A DNA stretch of 64,000 nt from Nemopilema nomurai (Eukaryota; Cnidaria; Scyphozoa; Rhizostomeae; Rhizostomatidae), in NCBI GenBank assembly GCA_003864495.1, contig ML133478.1, positions 1,539,606-1,603,605 of the forward strand. Reading direction: 5' to 3'. Below the pieces are notes generated by a model, which saw only the letters and a program-made list of their open reading frames with translations, was not told the origin of the DNA and made no database searches. Positions 24,501-37,500 of the stretch are shown in pieces; position 1 is the first letter of the stretch, and each line of letters begins with the position of its first letter. The translations under genes were made by a program, and so were the position numbers.

Positions 24501-27500
24501 GTTGACTGAAACGGAAAGTTAGCAAATTTAGAGGAGGTTAGAAAAGGCTACATCCAACTAGACAGATGTTTTTTTCTATTCATTTAAAGTTAATTTTTAA
24601 AGGTTTTTTGTAACACCAGGCGTTGTTAATCCTTCAATCAAAATGGGTTAGTATGTGGCACAAACGACAGATCATTTTCCTTTCAAGACTCATTGATACT
24701 ACCTTCTCTAAAGTCAGTGAGATTTTTTCCTTGTCAGTGGTTTTTAACATTCATCAGTTCTGAATAGTGATTAAGGAGTCATTGATAGCTTGGATCAGTG
24801 AGTATTTTGTGAGAAAAGAGAGGGAAAACAAAAGTTAAGAACCTTCAGTTTTTCCAATGACACTTCTTTAATCTGTCAATTATGGGAAGTCTGGAGTGAA
24901 ATCTTGGCTAAGGTCACCATTTCAAACCTCATGAAGGAAATAATTCTAAAGGAAATAATTATTCTAACATAAATACTTATCCTTGGCAATTAAATAAGTC
25001 TCCAATTATGCACATTCCTACTTAACATTACTGGTTATGTTTTACATTAGACTTGGCTTTTTTCATTGTCAGTAATCTACATAGCAATGTCTAATGAGTT
25101 TATTTTAAGCATAAGCTTTCAATTAAATTTTGATTCATCAAATGTGGTATTTGGTTATCAATTATATAATATTTTTTAAATCTATCCATATATTTTCCTC
25201 CTCTTAGTGCCCCAAACGAACTTATGGAAATATCACAGTTATAGTCAACTTGAAAAGTATTTGCAAGACCATGAGCAACATTTTCCAGATCTTGTCAGGT
25301 TGTCTCAAATTGGTACAAGTAAGGCAGACAAGCCCATTTACTCAGTTATAGTGACAAACAATGTTGGAAAGGGCATTGGTGTTAAACCAAATGTAGGCTT
25401 GTTGGGAACTCTACATGGCTATGATGTTATTGGACAGGAAATTGGATTAATGTTTCTTCATGAATTGACAAAGAAGTTTACGGAAGGAAACTTGAGAATC
25501 AGACATTTGCTAAACCATGTAAGAATTCATATCATTCCCAATGCAAATGTTGATGGGTTGTCCCAGGCTATGAAAGGTGATTGTAATGGAACATTGTACA
25601 GTGGGGAGGATTTCTACAACAGCTTTGGCAAGATGAAGAATGACATGGACAATATAGAAGTAAGAAATCATGTTTTGCACTTTCTCATTTAAACTTGTGG
25701 TGTTAAGCAGCCAACTAATATTTCTGTTTGTTTGATTGTGAAGGAACGACAAACATGTTAATCTTGTCCAGCCTGTCTGGAGGTCTCATTTTTGTATTCA
25801 AGTTCAAGGCTTTGGCTTTTTGCAGAGGCTTGTGGTTAGACACTTTAGGCTATTAGAAGTTTTAATTCAAAAGGGGTCATTCAAAAGTTCTAATCCCATA
25901 TTGAATGCTTTATTCAACTGACCAAATTGACCAATCTGACTCCATTGAGTCATTCATTAATGGAACCTTTGATTTCTTTTTGAGGTTGGGTATTTTCTTG
26001 AATATTTGTTTTTTCCCCATTTTATTTCCACGCACAAATCCACTGCTTTCTCAATAGCTTTTCTCTTTTTTTACTCAAAAGAAAACCATTACCATAACCA
26101 GCCAAATTAATGCTTAGAGTACATACTGTATATATTGGAAAAGGTTTCTGAGAAAGTATCTTTGTGGCAATGTCAAATTTTTTATTAACCCTTTAACTTA
26201 ATCAATAATAGGACCCAGTTATAGCATGCTTTAACACAGATCTTTTCATGCATGTTGCTTAATATGTCTTTATTTACTCTAGGTAGGTGGAAACATTCAA
26301 CCAGTTGAGGTTCAAGCCATAAAAAGATGGATGATTAAGAATAATTTCTTGTTTTCTGCTATTCTTGAAGCTGGAGGTCTAGTAGTAAGGTAAATAGTTT
26401 TGGTAAATAATTTTATTATGTGAAATGCATTGGTATTGGATAAGCTGAAATTTTAGGCCAAAATCTTATCCAAATGACATGTTGAAAAGCTTTTTTACAT
26501 AACACTGATCTGTTTTATTCAGAAGTTGATTGGTTTGATTCATACTTCTATTTCTGGTGGCAGGAAATTGTGACTTTGTAATATCCAGTAGGGATGTACC
26601 GGATATCCGGTAGGCCGGATAATCCGGCGCCGGATCGCTGATTTTTTTAAAATCCGGTTCCGGCCGGATTTGTTTCTGAAATCCGGCCAGCTGCCGGATT
26701 TTCCAGAAGTTTAATCATAACTAAGAAAATTTCTAGAGAAAACAAGTTATAAAAGTGTAAATACAAAGAACAACAAAAACTAAAAGCAATAGAACAAACT
26801 TGAACGTAGTTTTAAAAGTTAAAAAAAAGTACTTGAGTTATGTCTAAACATCGGAGAGGCTTAAAAAATTGTATTGCAATGTTTTTAAATAGCACAAGGG
26901 CAATAGTAGTGAACATTAAAATTGTTATGGAGCCTCTTAGAGTACTCAAAATCTGACCCAATTTTTTCTTTTCTTTTAAAAAAACAATTGTGCGTATTTC
27001 CTCGAAAATGAGCCGGTTCCAAATACCAGAAATGTTTCTAGATATTTTAGTAGACACGAGAGAAAATAGACCAACGTCGAAAACAAGCCGAGACCCATTG
27101 AAGCCATTGCGTTGCACACCGTTTTAAACCAGTAGAAAAACGTTCGAATCTTGTTCACGAATTGTATGATAGTTAATTTTTTTGTAATAAAGCCTGGTTT
27201 CCATATAGCCGGAAAGTGACCGGCGGCAGTTTTCTGCCACTTTCTATCTGCCATGTCCCTGGTACCGCAGCCATCGATTCAAATGGCAACGTCTGAATCT
27301 TGTTGTATCGTGCTTGAAGTATCGCGAGATAACGCTAACTGTGCCAGTAGTGTCGATACCGGGAGAGGTGTTTCGATTTAAGTTGAAATGGCCGTGGCAT
27401 GCCGAGAAAATGGCTCCGGCAAGGAAACCAGGCTTAATATAAGTTGAAACAGAAGTTTTAAAAGAATATCGCAGAGAAAGGCTGTTTAAAAAGTGCAGCT

Positions 27501-30500
27501 GCAAAAAACTTTGGAAAACCAAGTCAGACTCTCTTCATACAGTGATTAAAAATGGATTTTCCAGAACTAAACAAGATCGACGATAAAACAAGCGCCTTGA
27601 AAACAGATTTTAAATGAAAGTGCTCGTCATCACGAAACAGGAAGACTGGATTATATAATTCACAAATTTGGTCCAGGGTTGCCAGATTGGCTTTTTAGGC
27701 CAAATTTTTCATTTTTGGTTTTTAGACTTAGATTGCCTGGAGAAATTGTTTTTTGCTTACTACTTAAATTTGACCTTGTTGGCCTTTTCAACAGAACGTC
27801 TAAAATTAATGAGTAATTATTACATTCATGGAATAATTAGTAGTTAACTGCAAAGTGTTAACCAAATTTCAAATTTTATCACCTAACCTAAATTTTGGAA
27901 AAAAAGGGTTTTGGAAAAAAGTAAGATTCTTATCTAAGTTAAGAAATTATCTAACAAGCACAAGCGTAGAAATATAACCAGTGCCTGCTCGATGGATTCT
28001 TGAGAGAGTTTTTGATTTGGCCTTTTTATGAGCATTTTGGCGTAAATTGCTCACCAGTCTAGCCTTCGTTTGTAAATTCAATCTGGCAACCCTGAATAGG
28101 ATTCTTTGATCTTCTCGCTATAAATTTTTTCAAAAATCCATAAATGGCCAGATTATCCGGTAAAATCCGGCCGGATATTCCACGAAGAAATCCGGTAAAT
28201 CCGGTTCCAGCCGGATTCTGAAAATCCTGATCCGGTACACCCTTAATATCCAGTTTCTGCAGCTTGAGCAAAAAAGTAGCAATTGGTACCACTTCTGAAT
28301 ATTTTTCGATGTTTGTGCAGACCTTTACAGACCTGTTTAGTCTGTTCCTAAGTCTTTGGTATGTGTTATTTTGAATGCAAAGCTGATATAAAGTATACAA
28401 GACATTCTCCTAACAAATTCTTCCTTCAAAACTGTTTGTTTTTATAACTTGAGATTTCACCTAAAGATTTTTAACTATGTTGAAGATTTTGGTTTCTGAG
28501 GTATAAATTTTGCCTACAGAAAAAGGTTATTAACATGTTCTGTTGTAGATCCATAAATTTATTGTAAAATGAATACCTTGAGAAATACAATGCCAGAGTG
28601 GAGAATCTTCAAGCTTTTTTCAATTAATTTTTGTCCTGTTTGTCAAACAAATGATTGTTTTTTCACTTGTAGATGAATTTGTTTTGCTTTTATCAAACCT
28701 TTTGTTTTAGATACCCTATAGATGAGCCAATTGAGTCAGATTCAAGAGTAAAAGGCCAAACTACCGCAGATGATGAGCTTTTCCAATATTTGTCACATGC
28801 ATATGCCAGTACTCATCCCAGCATCAATAGTGGCATCGGCTGTTCTCAAGATGGCAATGTGAAATTCCCTGGTGGCACCACAAAGGGGTTGCAGTGGAAA
28901 CAGCAGCATGACACTTTGCCAACATATGCCTACACAATTTTGAACTCTCTTCAGTTGTCATTGCATATTTCCTGTTGTCATTACCCAAAAGAGACAGAAC
29001 TAAAAGCAATCTGGCAAGCAAACAAAGAGCCTTTAACATCCTTGATGGAACAGGGGATGACGTACATTCATGGTCACATACAGAGCCATAAAAACAAGCC
29101 ATTAAAGTTGGCCTCAATAACTTTTGAAAGTAATGACATGTATGCAAATGTAACCAACAAGGGTGAATTCTTTAAGTTTTTACCCCCTGGCACTTATAGT
29201 GTTACTGCACAAAGTCCTCATTTTGAAAGCCGCTCCAAGACAATTACTGTTCAAAAGAAGAAGTCAGTCCATATGGCATTTTATTTGCTCACCAACCCAC
29301 ATTATCACATCCATGCATATGACGAGATGGAGCAGACTTTGAAGGGCCTCAAGGCAGAGTACCCATCAATCACCAGGTTATACTCAGTTGGGAAGTCAGT
29401 GAAGGGAAGAGATCTGTGGGTGTTAGAAATAAGTGACAACCCTGGGGTTCATGAAGCAGGAGAACCAGAGTTTCATTATGTAGCAGGTACCTTCACAGTT
29501 CCAAGTATTCTTGCTTTTTATATTAATTTACTATCTTGTTTACAAATTGGCCTTGATTGATATAGGAGATGTAATTCTTTAGACATTATTATGTGATACT
29601 TCAAGGACTTCAGAGCCTGGAATGGAAGCTGCGCATTTTTTCACATATTATTTAAACTTTGTTGCCTATGGGGGAGTAAATGAGAGGAACCACCACATTT
29701 CTGTATCAAAATGAAGCTAATGAAGCACCTTTTTTGTCATTTTATCAAGGACTGTATCCTTTGGAATGTGGCTATAAACCCTATTTGTCTGTCATTATAA
29801 AAGCTGCTTAAATACTATTCAAATCATCCAAGGCAGAAAAGGTGCTTTAAGACTTTACATGGATTGTACTCTAATGTGTTAACACATAACTACAGGTTTG
29901 CATGGCAATGAAATAGTTGGCCGAGAACTTCTGATGTTGTTAAGTGAGCACCTCTGCAAAAGCTATGGACATGATCGTGCTATTGACAGTCTGGTTAACA
30001 ACACACGCATACACATTTTGCCTTTGCTGAATCCTGATGGAGCAGTTGATGCTGTTGAGGGAGACTGCAGCTCAGACAGGGGAAAGCTCAATTCAAATCG
30101 AGTTGACCTTAATGGTGATTTTGGTAAGGAGATACCTTCAATGTTTGGTTGATTTATATGCTCAAATTTGGTTTGATTGAAAGCGTTCTCATATTTTATC
30201 AACAACAAAACCAGGACTATTTTATTGCAAAATATGAGGTGATGCTAGTCATTCTTTTTAAATGATTTATTGACGAAACTTACGCTATTGTACCATGTGA
30301 TACTTCTAGGCCTAAAATGTAAAAAATTATTTGCAAAAAGTGAATGCAACTGAATCAGTGAACCTATTTGCTTTGCATTTAATTCTAATTTTCATTGGTA
30401 ACCTTGATGTAAATGTTAATGTAATTCTACTAATGAGCAAATCAATTTGCAACTATTTACACCAGTAAATTCTAGGCAACAATTCAAGTTCTTCAAACTG

Positions 30501-31839
30501 TTTTTCATGGTACTTTTTGTTGAAAGAAGGTGTTTATTGATAAATTAAGATACTGAAGTTCATTTTTGATGGCTATTTAACCTTAATCTTGTCTGAATGT
30601 AGCTTCAAGCAGCGCATCTGGAATGCAGCCAGAATCCAAAGCCATACGAGACTGGATGGGATCTATACCTTTCACCTTGTCAGCCAGTTTGCAAGGAGGC
30701 TCACTTGTTGTCAGCTACCCGTACGACTCAAGTCCATCTGGTCTGCCAGAAGTGAATCCAACCCAAGATGATGATATATTCAAATATATCTCAATGCAGT
30801 ATGCAAAGATGCACCCAACTATGCATCACGGCAGGCCATTTTGTCCTGGTCCAAATGTTCATGATTATTTCCCAAATGGCATTACTAATGGTGCAAAGAT
30901 AGATGCAAGGAAAGGAACAATGCAAGACTTTAGTTATGACAACATGGGTGTCTTTCAGATGACCATTAAGACAGGATGTTGCAAATATCCTTCAGTTGGA
31001 GAGCTGCAGTACCATTGGAAAGCCCACAAAGCACCTTTGATCAATTTTATTGGCCAAGTATGTCTCTGCAAATTTAATGTTTACTTGAGACCATAGTGAA
31101 AAGATGACACCATAACGAAACACACATGTTTTCACTTAGGCACTCTTCCTCGCCAACACCTATTCAATACGAGGCTACTAACATGAAATGTAATACGTTA
31201 ACACATAGTGGATGACCTGACCTATGGTTTGCTTCCGTTGAAAACAAAATCATTGAATCTTATTGTGTCTCTGTCTTGGTAAAGTTTACTGATTAGTTTG
31301 TTTTTTTTTAGATTCACCGGGGGATTAAAGGATTTGTTTTTGATGCAGAGAACATGCAAGGTATACCTGGAGCCACTATCAAGATCAATGGCCATGACCA
31401 TGATGTAAGGTCTGCTGCCAATGGTGATTACTGGAGGCTTTTACTTCCAGGAACATATAAGGTCTCTTCATCTGCAGACAATTATGAAGAGCAAAACTTC
31501 TTAGTCCACATCAACAAAGACAAAAAAGTCAAAACAGTCAATTTTGTACTGCAGAGAAAAGCTAAGATCCTTGGAATACGGCCTCTGATATTTGTTTCGC
31601 TGTCAGCATCAGCAGTGTTAGTTTTTGCTATGGTTGTTTACCTTGTTTGGAGGTTTTGTTTGTACCGAAAGAGGCGTAGGGGATTCTTACAAATGGACCA
31701 AAGAAGCATGTATAAAGAAGAGTTTTTTGATGACATGGGTCATAAGACGTTCAATTCTAAAAACTTGTTGGCAGGGACCTATTCAGATGAGTCAGATGCA
31801 GATGAAGAAGTGATATTTTTTGACGAAAATAGAACATAG
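21511..31839 (+). CDS. CPD: Carboxypeptidase D with four M14 domains, transmembrane; one frameshift
   Basis: Type I membrane metallocarboxypeptidase of the M14B (regulatory) family, which trims C-terminal Lys/Arg from peptides in the trans-Golgi network. Exons: 21511-24242, 25208-25659, 26283-26389, 28711-29486, 29896-30123, 30603-31057, 31312-31839. Dropping one base gives about 1758 aa; human CPD is 1380 aa with three domains. A hydrophobic leader comes first. Domain 1 (to about 22750) has [19 protein letters not shown] and ITVELS. Domain 2 (22980-24110) has [19 protein letters not shown] and VTIEMG. Both look active. Domain 3 has HGYD, no NR motif, LEAGG and LHIS. Domain 4 has HGNE but DLNGDF, LQGG and TIKTG. 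Both look inactive. Each is followed by a transthyretin-like segment. The last exon encodes a membrane helix (near 31585-31650) and an acidic tail like the vertebrate sorting tail. The frame breaks at the A5 run 22695-22699. Confidence 0.92.
27191..27434. mobile_element. MITE, 244 bp, nested in the hAT element, TAA target duplication
   Basis: Perfect 12-bp terminal inverted repeats (AGCCTGGTTTCC and GGAAACCAGGCT) are flanked by TAA on both sides (27188-27190 and 27435-27437). Subterminal GCCGG and CCGGC blocks mirror each other. The 3-bp duplication suggests a PIF/Harbinger-type element. It inserted into the 1.66-kb hAT copy and so is younger than it. Confidence 0.75.
27489..27610 (+). pseudogene. 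Possible Tigger/pogo-type DNA-binding fragment
   Basis: One frame reads [15 protein letters not shown], then a stop, then [11 protein letters not shown]. This resembles the psq-type helix-turn-helix of CENP-B/Tigger transposases, where A-x-x-F-G-x-P-x-S-T-L is followed by a KN segment. It lies inside the hAT copy, which would not normally encode it, so it may be debris of another insertion. The match is short. Confidence 0.3.
27674..28094. mobile_element. Inverted-repeat element, 421 bp, nested in the hAT element
   Basis: The 16-bp ends CAGGGTTGCCAGATTG (27674-27689) and CAATCTGGCAACCCTG (28079-28094) are perfect inverted repeats around an AT-rich non-coding centre. I could not find a clear target duplication, so the superfamily is open. 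Ends beginning CAGGG are common in several DNA transposon groups. Confidence 0.6.
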
Positions 31840-32988
31840 CCTGCAGAAATGCAGATTTGTATGTTTCTACCTTGGTAAATGTCAAATAGCCTCAATTTTT
31901 AGTTTAGAGTTTTTCAATTTATGAGCTTTTTGATACTTTGAGTTGGGTTAGATGACTAAACAAGTAGTTTTGTGTTTATACTTTCTTGCAGAATGTTGAT
32001 TGTTTTGCAACAACAGACATTTTATAACATTCAGATATGTCATAAGCACAGTTCTGTGACTTCCAATTGTTTCATTATCAAAAAGTTGCAATTTAACCAC
32101 ACCTATGTTTTGAAATTCAAAGACAGTGCAAAATCTGCCATTTCTTTACTATTTACCAAACCGACAGCATATTCTGGTTTTTTTGTCTTCAAGCTCTCTC
32201 TTAAAAATATGCTCCTAACAATTGGTAATTAGTTTCTTTTAGTTAAAGCAAAAGCCTATTTATCTGGTGTTATTTGTAAATTGTTTTAACTGTTTGTTAA
32301 CAAAATAATTCTTACTGTAGATGAAAGAAATCATATGCAAATTTTGACTTCATTTGAGAGATGTATTTTCACTACAAGGTTTTAGTTTTGTATTTGGGTT
32401 TTGATGAAATTAAATTTTAAGAACACACCAAGAAAGAAAGGCTAACAGAAACAAACAAACAAATGTCTCATACTCCTAATTTAAAAACTCCTTAACAAGA
32501 ACTGATAAAAAACTATTTACATTATCATACTGTGTAAAAACTTACTTGCATTTTGCTAAAAAAATTGTATGCTTATTCAAAATTTAAGATGCTTAGTCAA
32601 CAGCTTAAAATGAAGAATTATGTTTGCTAGATGATATGTTCAATTTTAAGTAGCCAATTAAGCATGTTTCTTTCCCCTTTCGGAAGTCAACCAGAATGTA
32701 GTATGTTCACTGGATGCACTGCGATTTGTTCAAGTTTGAATTCTTAAATGTTGTAATCATGCCATATGCTGTAATTAGAAAAGACATTTTTTAGAGCTTG
32801 GTAGAGCAATTTACTTTCATTAAAATTTCTGACAATGTGCAGTTTCACACTTGAAATTACTTTTAACACGGTTTCATTAATCTTCATAAACAATAACAAT
32901 AAACCTAAGAATAACTAAAAGTGAGTGAACAACAATATTCCCATAGAAAATCAAAGCACACTACTTATTGTGACCCAACTAGACAAAC
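31840..32988. other. Convergent 3' flank between CPD and POLD4
   Basis: Holds the 3' UTRs of two convergent genes. An ATTAAA at about 32408 could serve as a CPD poly(A) signal, and a short run of AAAC units lies at about 32449-32463. An 86-codon frame at 31972-32232 shows no similarity I recognise. Nothing else was seen. Confidence 0.45.
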
Positions 32989-34338
32989 CTAATAAAAGGC
33001 TCCAACCCTTTTTACCTGTGCATTGGTTTCAGCCTTGAATTCAATTGATGATATCCCACATGTCATGTCATCAATTCCTTCATTCATTTGTTTGCTATCC
33101 ACACAACTCTCACTAGGTTGATAGGGTAGCTCACAAATAAACCTAAATTCATACAGTCAGAACTAACAAATAATAATCCCCCCACCTAGAGTTCTAAATC
33201 ATGTAGTTTTAAATAGAGATATCTGATGAGTCAAACAGAAATAAACATTAAGAATGTTCATAGAAAAAAATCTTCCTATGACTTTTGCAAGAGTGAAAGT
33301 GTAGGCAAGACTTACCATTCAATAAACCTTTGGTCTTGAATATTTTCTTCAACTATCAGTTTTACTTCTTCTGGTGGATTGAGCCCAAACCTCTTTGCCC
33401 TTTCCCAGCGCTCTAATCTTGTCATACCTTTGACGAGAAAATTATTTCAGCTCATTCAATAATCATAGCACTCTTCTTTCAAATTGCTTTCTAGGTTTTT
33501 TAATCACAGAAAGTAGTGATAACCATCTACTAAACATTGTGTTTTCTTACCAATGCAAGGCCCATATTCCAACTCCATATCAAAATTATGTAGAATGAAA
33601 AGGTTTTCATCAACAGATTTACCCTTGTGAACTGAAACGGGAAATACATGAGTTACATTTTCTATATGATACACATTGGACTGCTAACCATGATGGTTAA
33701 ACCTATTTGCTGTATTTAAAACACCTTTTCAGCTTGCTGTAGCTTTGCTAAAAATATTTCAATGTCAACTAAAAACAAGCTAAAACTTTAGTTTCTATGC
33801 ATAAAGAAAATTAGTTTTTTATCCATTTAAAATATTTTGTCTAGATGCTGGTTCAAGAGTAAACCACAAAGAACATGAGATTGAATAAAAGAGTTGTAAC
33901 GTGTTAGAAGGGTGCTCTTTGGTACAAGATATCTCAACATGAAAAGGATGCCAATACATTTAGATAATTTTGTATTTAATTGGTTTATTCAAAATTTAAT
34001 TGAATCTAAAATTTGTTTTTTGTGAAGTATTTGTTGCTGATACGATACTGAGTCACAGATCTTATTAGAGACGCCAGTAACTCGCAAAAAATCCAAAGTA
34101 GTGATACGTAGAATGTAAGCATACTCCATTAACTTCAAAAGAAGATATTCTTAATTTCATGACAGCGTCTCGTGTTATCAAGTCGGATCATATTACTTTC
34201 CTTACCCGTTTGCCCATCGTTGCTTTCCTTTACTTTTTCGCCAGTAGTGTAGATTTCTTTATCTTTCAAATTTGTGTGTCTGTCTGAAGATGCATTCTTT
34301 ACCTGCTTGAAGGTATCGGTGATCAATTTGGCGGACAT
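32989..34338 (-). CDS. POLD4: DNA polymerase delta subunit 4 (p12)
   Basis: Smallest accessory subunit of replicative DNA polymerase delta, which binds PCNA and stabilises the complex. Exons in transcript order: 34338-34206, 33631-33551, 33427-33316, 33142-32989; 480 nt, 159 aa. The N-terminal SAKLITDTF matches the family's conserved RKRLITDSY region, the PCNA-binding part. The C-terminal core is unmistakable: FDMELEYGPCIGMTRLERWE, then RAKRFGLNPPEEV and QDQRFIEW. Human p12 is 107 aa. Here a longer linker and about 40 residues after the core make up the difference. The final exon also contains an in-frame AG|GTAAAA at about 33015-33022, so the true C-terminus could come from an unseen further exon. 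It is divergent from the GTPase gene, 229 bases away. Confidence 0.87.
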
Positions 34339-34567
34339 TTTTGTTATGTGATGTATCAGCTGATACTTTTCCTGTTGTTTATGCCTGATGCTCCTCCATG
34401 GTGATTATGATGACGTAACGTTCTCTATTGTCTGCTAATGACACGTTGTGCCTCTTTTTGGTGAAGAGACTGTGGGAAAAGACTCCTCCGAAGAAGGAGT
34501 AGAAAAAAATTGATTAATATATTTGCAATTTTATTTGCTGTAAAAAAGCTTAGAATCCGTGGCCAAC
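34339..34567. promoter_or_regulatory. Bidirectional promoter interval, POLD4 / GTPase
   Basis: The interval of 229 bases separates two divergent start codons. It contains TGACGTAA at 34411-34418, a CRE/ATF-like site, and an imperfect palindrome around 34482-34500 (ACTCCT with AGGAGT). No TATA box was placed. Function is inferred from position. Confidence 0.5.
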
Positions 34568-37500
34568 ATGCCAACTGGACATGGGAAGAGCAGGAATTCG
34601 GCAAATGCACCGGATAGCACTGGAGTTTCCGTTAATGAGCAGATCTTGAAGGAATGTCATGAACTTTATGTGGATAAAGCATCGGCCGAAAGAGGTTTAA
34701 CGAATTGCTCATTTGTAAATAAATTGAATCTTCTTGTTTATTTAGTGCTAGAAATACATAGGAAAAATAGCGATCCATCAGATAACATTTAATTGTAACT
34801 GTATGGGCAGATAGTAGAAAGCGTGGAACAAGAGACAGCTTTGGCGGGCCTCTTACAGTGCCTGTCTGTAAAATTTGAAAAAAATACATCAACTTAATTT
34901 AAGTAATAAAGAAGGCCCATGTCAACAGGATAAAGTGTTAAGAAACTAAATGAAGCATTAAAAAGCTACAAACTATAGTAAATAAGCATTAAAAACTACA
35001 AGCCAAGTATTAGAAAAATGTTCTTGAGTCATATCTGAAAAATGTTATCACCAAAATACCCTTTGGCTCTGCCAATTTTTGCTTTTATTTCATGCTATCA
35101 TAGTATGAACTATTTTTAACAGTCTTCTAAAATTTTGAAAACCTGTTAAGATGGAAGGATAATTTCTTTCTCATTCTTACTCTGTTCACTGTCAATGTGC
35201 CATTGCCAGTTTCTGTTATTCTTAAATTTTATTTCATTTTTCATATATAATATATATATATATATATACTCTTTTGCATTTCCTTTGTAAATCTTATTGA
35301 AGAAAATCATTATTTGCTCACCTAGGACTAGTATACATAGCAGACACAGTTGGTATATCTCTTCTTGCACCAAGAAAGAAGATTACTGTTATGCTTATGG
35401 GTAACCACTCAGCAGGAAAAAGTTCTTTTATTAACTGGTTAGTAACATTTTTTTCTATAACAGATTACAACTTACTTTGATTCTTCTCCAAATTTATTTC
35501 AATAAACAAAGGGTTTTATATGAAGCCTCATTGGTATATGTTTTAATGGGTCTCTAATATCTTTGAATGAAGTCTATTTGTATAGTTGTTGACAATAAGC
35601 AGGTAAAATAAGAACCAGTCTTGATGGAGATGTTTTTCAGTTTGTCTTTTATTTGGTGGTGCTGCTTTTCAGTTTGTCTTTGTTTTTCTGTAACCTCTTT
35701 TATTTTTTATTGAGTGGTACTTTCACTTTTATTGAAAATCAGGAGCATGTCAACAATATTTTCTCAATTTTGTTTCTAGGTATGTTGAGGAGCATGTCCA
35801 GAAAACTGGCGTTGCCATTGAGACACAAGGGTTCACCTTTATCACCAGTGGAAAGAAAAGAGAGTCACTAACTGTAAGAGGCCTTGAATTTAATTTTATA
35901 TTTCTACCTTTGTAGCAGAATTATTGGCAGGTTTAAATTTCTTTCAATTGTTGATTCAATAAAGGGTTAATTGACATTAATTTACTTGATCATCTATGCC
36001 ACTCTTTATAGCCAAATAATTGCATGCTTTTCTTTAAATTTCTTTTAATTGTTGATTCAATAAAGGATTAATTGACATTCATTTACTTGATCATCTATGC
36101 CGTTCTTTATAGCCAAATAATTGCATGCTTTTCTTTAAATTTCTTACATATCTTTGAAGCAGACTGAAAGTATTTGATATGATAAAATGCAGTCAATCAA
36201 ATGTTTTTCCTTGCAATTCAGAAGCTTGGGCTTTTATTATTACTAGTACATATATTTGCTCAAAAAAAGTTTTTTTCATTCAATAGGGAAATGCAACATT
36301 CCATTTGTTTCCACACTTTAAACCTCTACAGGAAGTTGAAGGTACGCATTTATCTCCCTGAAAGCAAATTTTAAGGTTTTTATGTCGTGGTAAATTCACA
36401 CCATTTTTTCCTTCTGAGCTTCTTTGTTACAAGATAAGAAGTTGTTGCTGAAAGAACATGGAACCAACATGTGAAGCATTGTCTGAACATAATATTTTCT
36501 ATTAAATGTTTGAGACTGGTATACATAATTAGTCATTTAAGAAGTAAAACTGTAAAGTCCTATTGTGAAGACTATTACCAATTGTTTAATCTTGAAAGCT
36601 TTTTGCTTTAAAGGGTTATTATAGAGTCTAGTTATTATTAAATATATATATATATATATATTTATTTATACTAGATTACTAGGTTTTACTGGAGATTGAG
36701 GCCCAAGTACTACCCTGAGTTTCTCAATCCTGATACCACCTTTTCCCCTCCTTTTCCAACTTTGTAAAAAAATTTTAAAGCCTTGCTTTGAGTTAATCAT
36801 ACCCAGTTTTACTAAAAACACATCATGTTGATAAATGTCAGCAAATCATTTTTTGTAGGCGTCAAAGATTATATATCAACTGAGATATCAACATCAAAGC
36901 AGAAGAAGTTCAACTTGGTCATGTTTGTTGATACGCCTGGGTTGGTAGATGGTGATATGTTGTACCCATTTGACGTCAACAAGTCAATTGAATGGCTAGG
37001 TAAGAGTGTTTGGAGTAGTAGGATGTAAAATTTCCATCAATTTTGTGTCCAGAAAACTTTGATGAAGATTACAAAATCATGGTCTTAGAAGATAGGCTTT
37101 GGAAGAAAACTACTACTTAAGGACAACACACTACCTTTTTCAAGCATCATTTTTTGCAGCGTCAGAAAAGTTCCTAAGAATTTTATCACGATGGCAACCA
37201 GCTGTTATTGTAAGAAATAGATAGCCAAAAAGAAATATGTACTTGCTATTTTGGTGCTTTTTATACTTTTGCACCACCTTTTATTTCCAGGTTTTTTCTG
37301 CTGGTTCAAAAATTGATTGCATGATGCATTCATTGCCTTTTCAAGTATATATTTAAATTTTGAACATTATTCAAGATGGACCATAGGTTTTCCTATGAAG
37401 GCATTGTCATATATATACTTAAAATTTGAATCTTCATGTTTTGCCATTTGGAACATTCACACAATTCTAGCAATATTAAAGAGTTTTAAGTCATATATGT

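Larger units (their letters stand above)
26589..28245. mobile_element. hAT (Charlie-like) element, 1657 bp, with 8-bp target duplication
   Basis: The element begins TAGGGATGTACCGGAT and ends ATCCGGTACACCCTTA, nearly perfect inverted repeats, with ATATCCAG duplicated at 26581-26588 and 28246-28253. Both subterminal regions carry many CCGGAT motifs, as in Charlie-type hAT elements. It lies in CPD intron 3, between the exons of the diverged domain 3. It contains at least two smaller inverted-repeat insertions, at 27191-27434 and 27674-28094. No intact transposase was found. Confidence 0.85.

Noticed and set aside
26812..27522. Overlapping minus-strand frames inside the hAT element of CPD intron 3
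   Set aside because: No transposase motif could be recognised; parts overlap the nested MITE.
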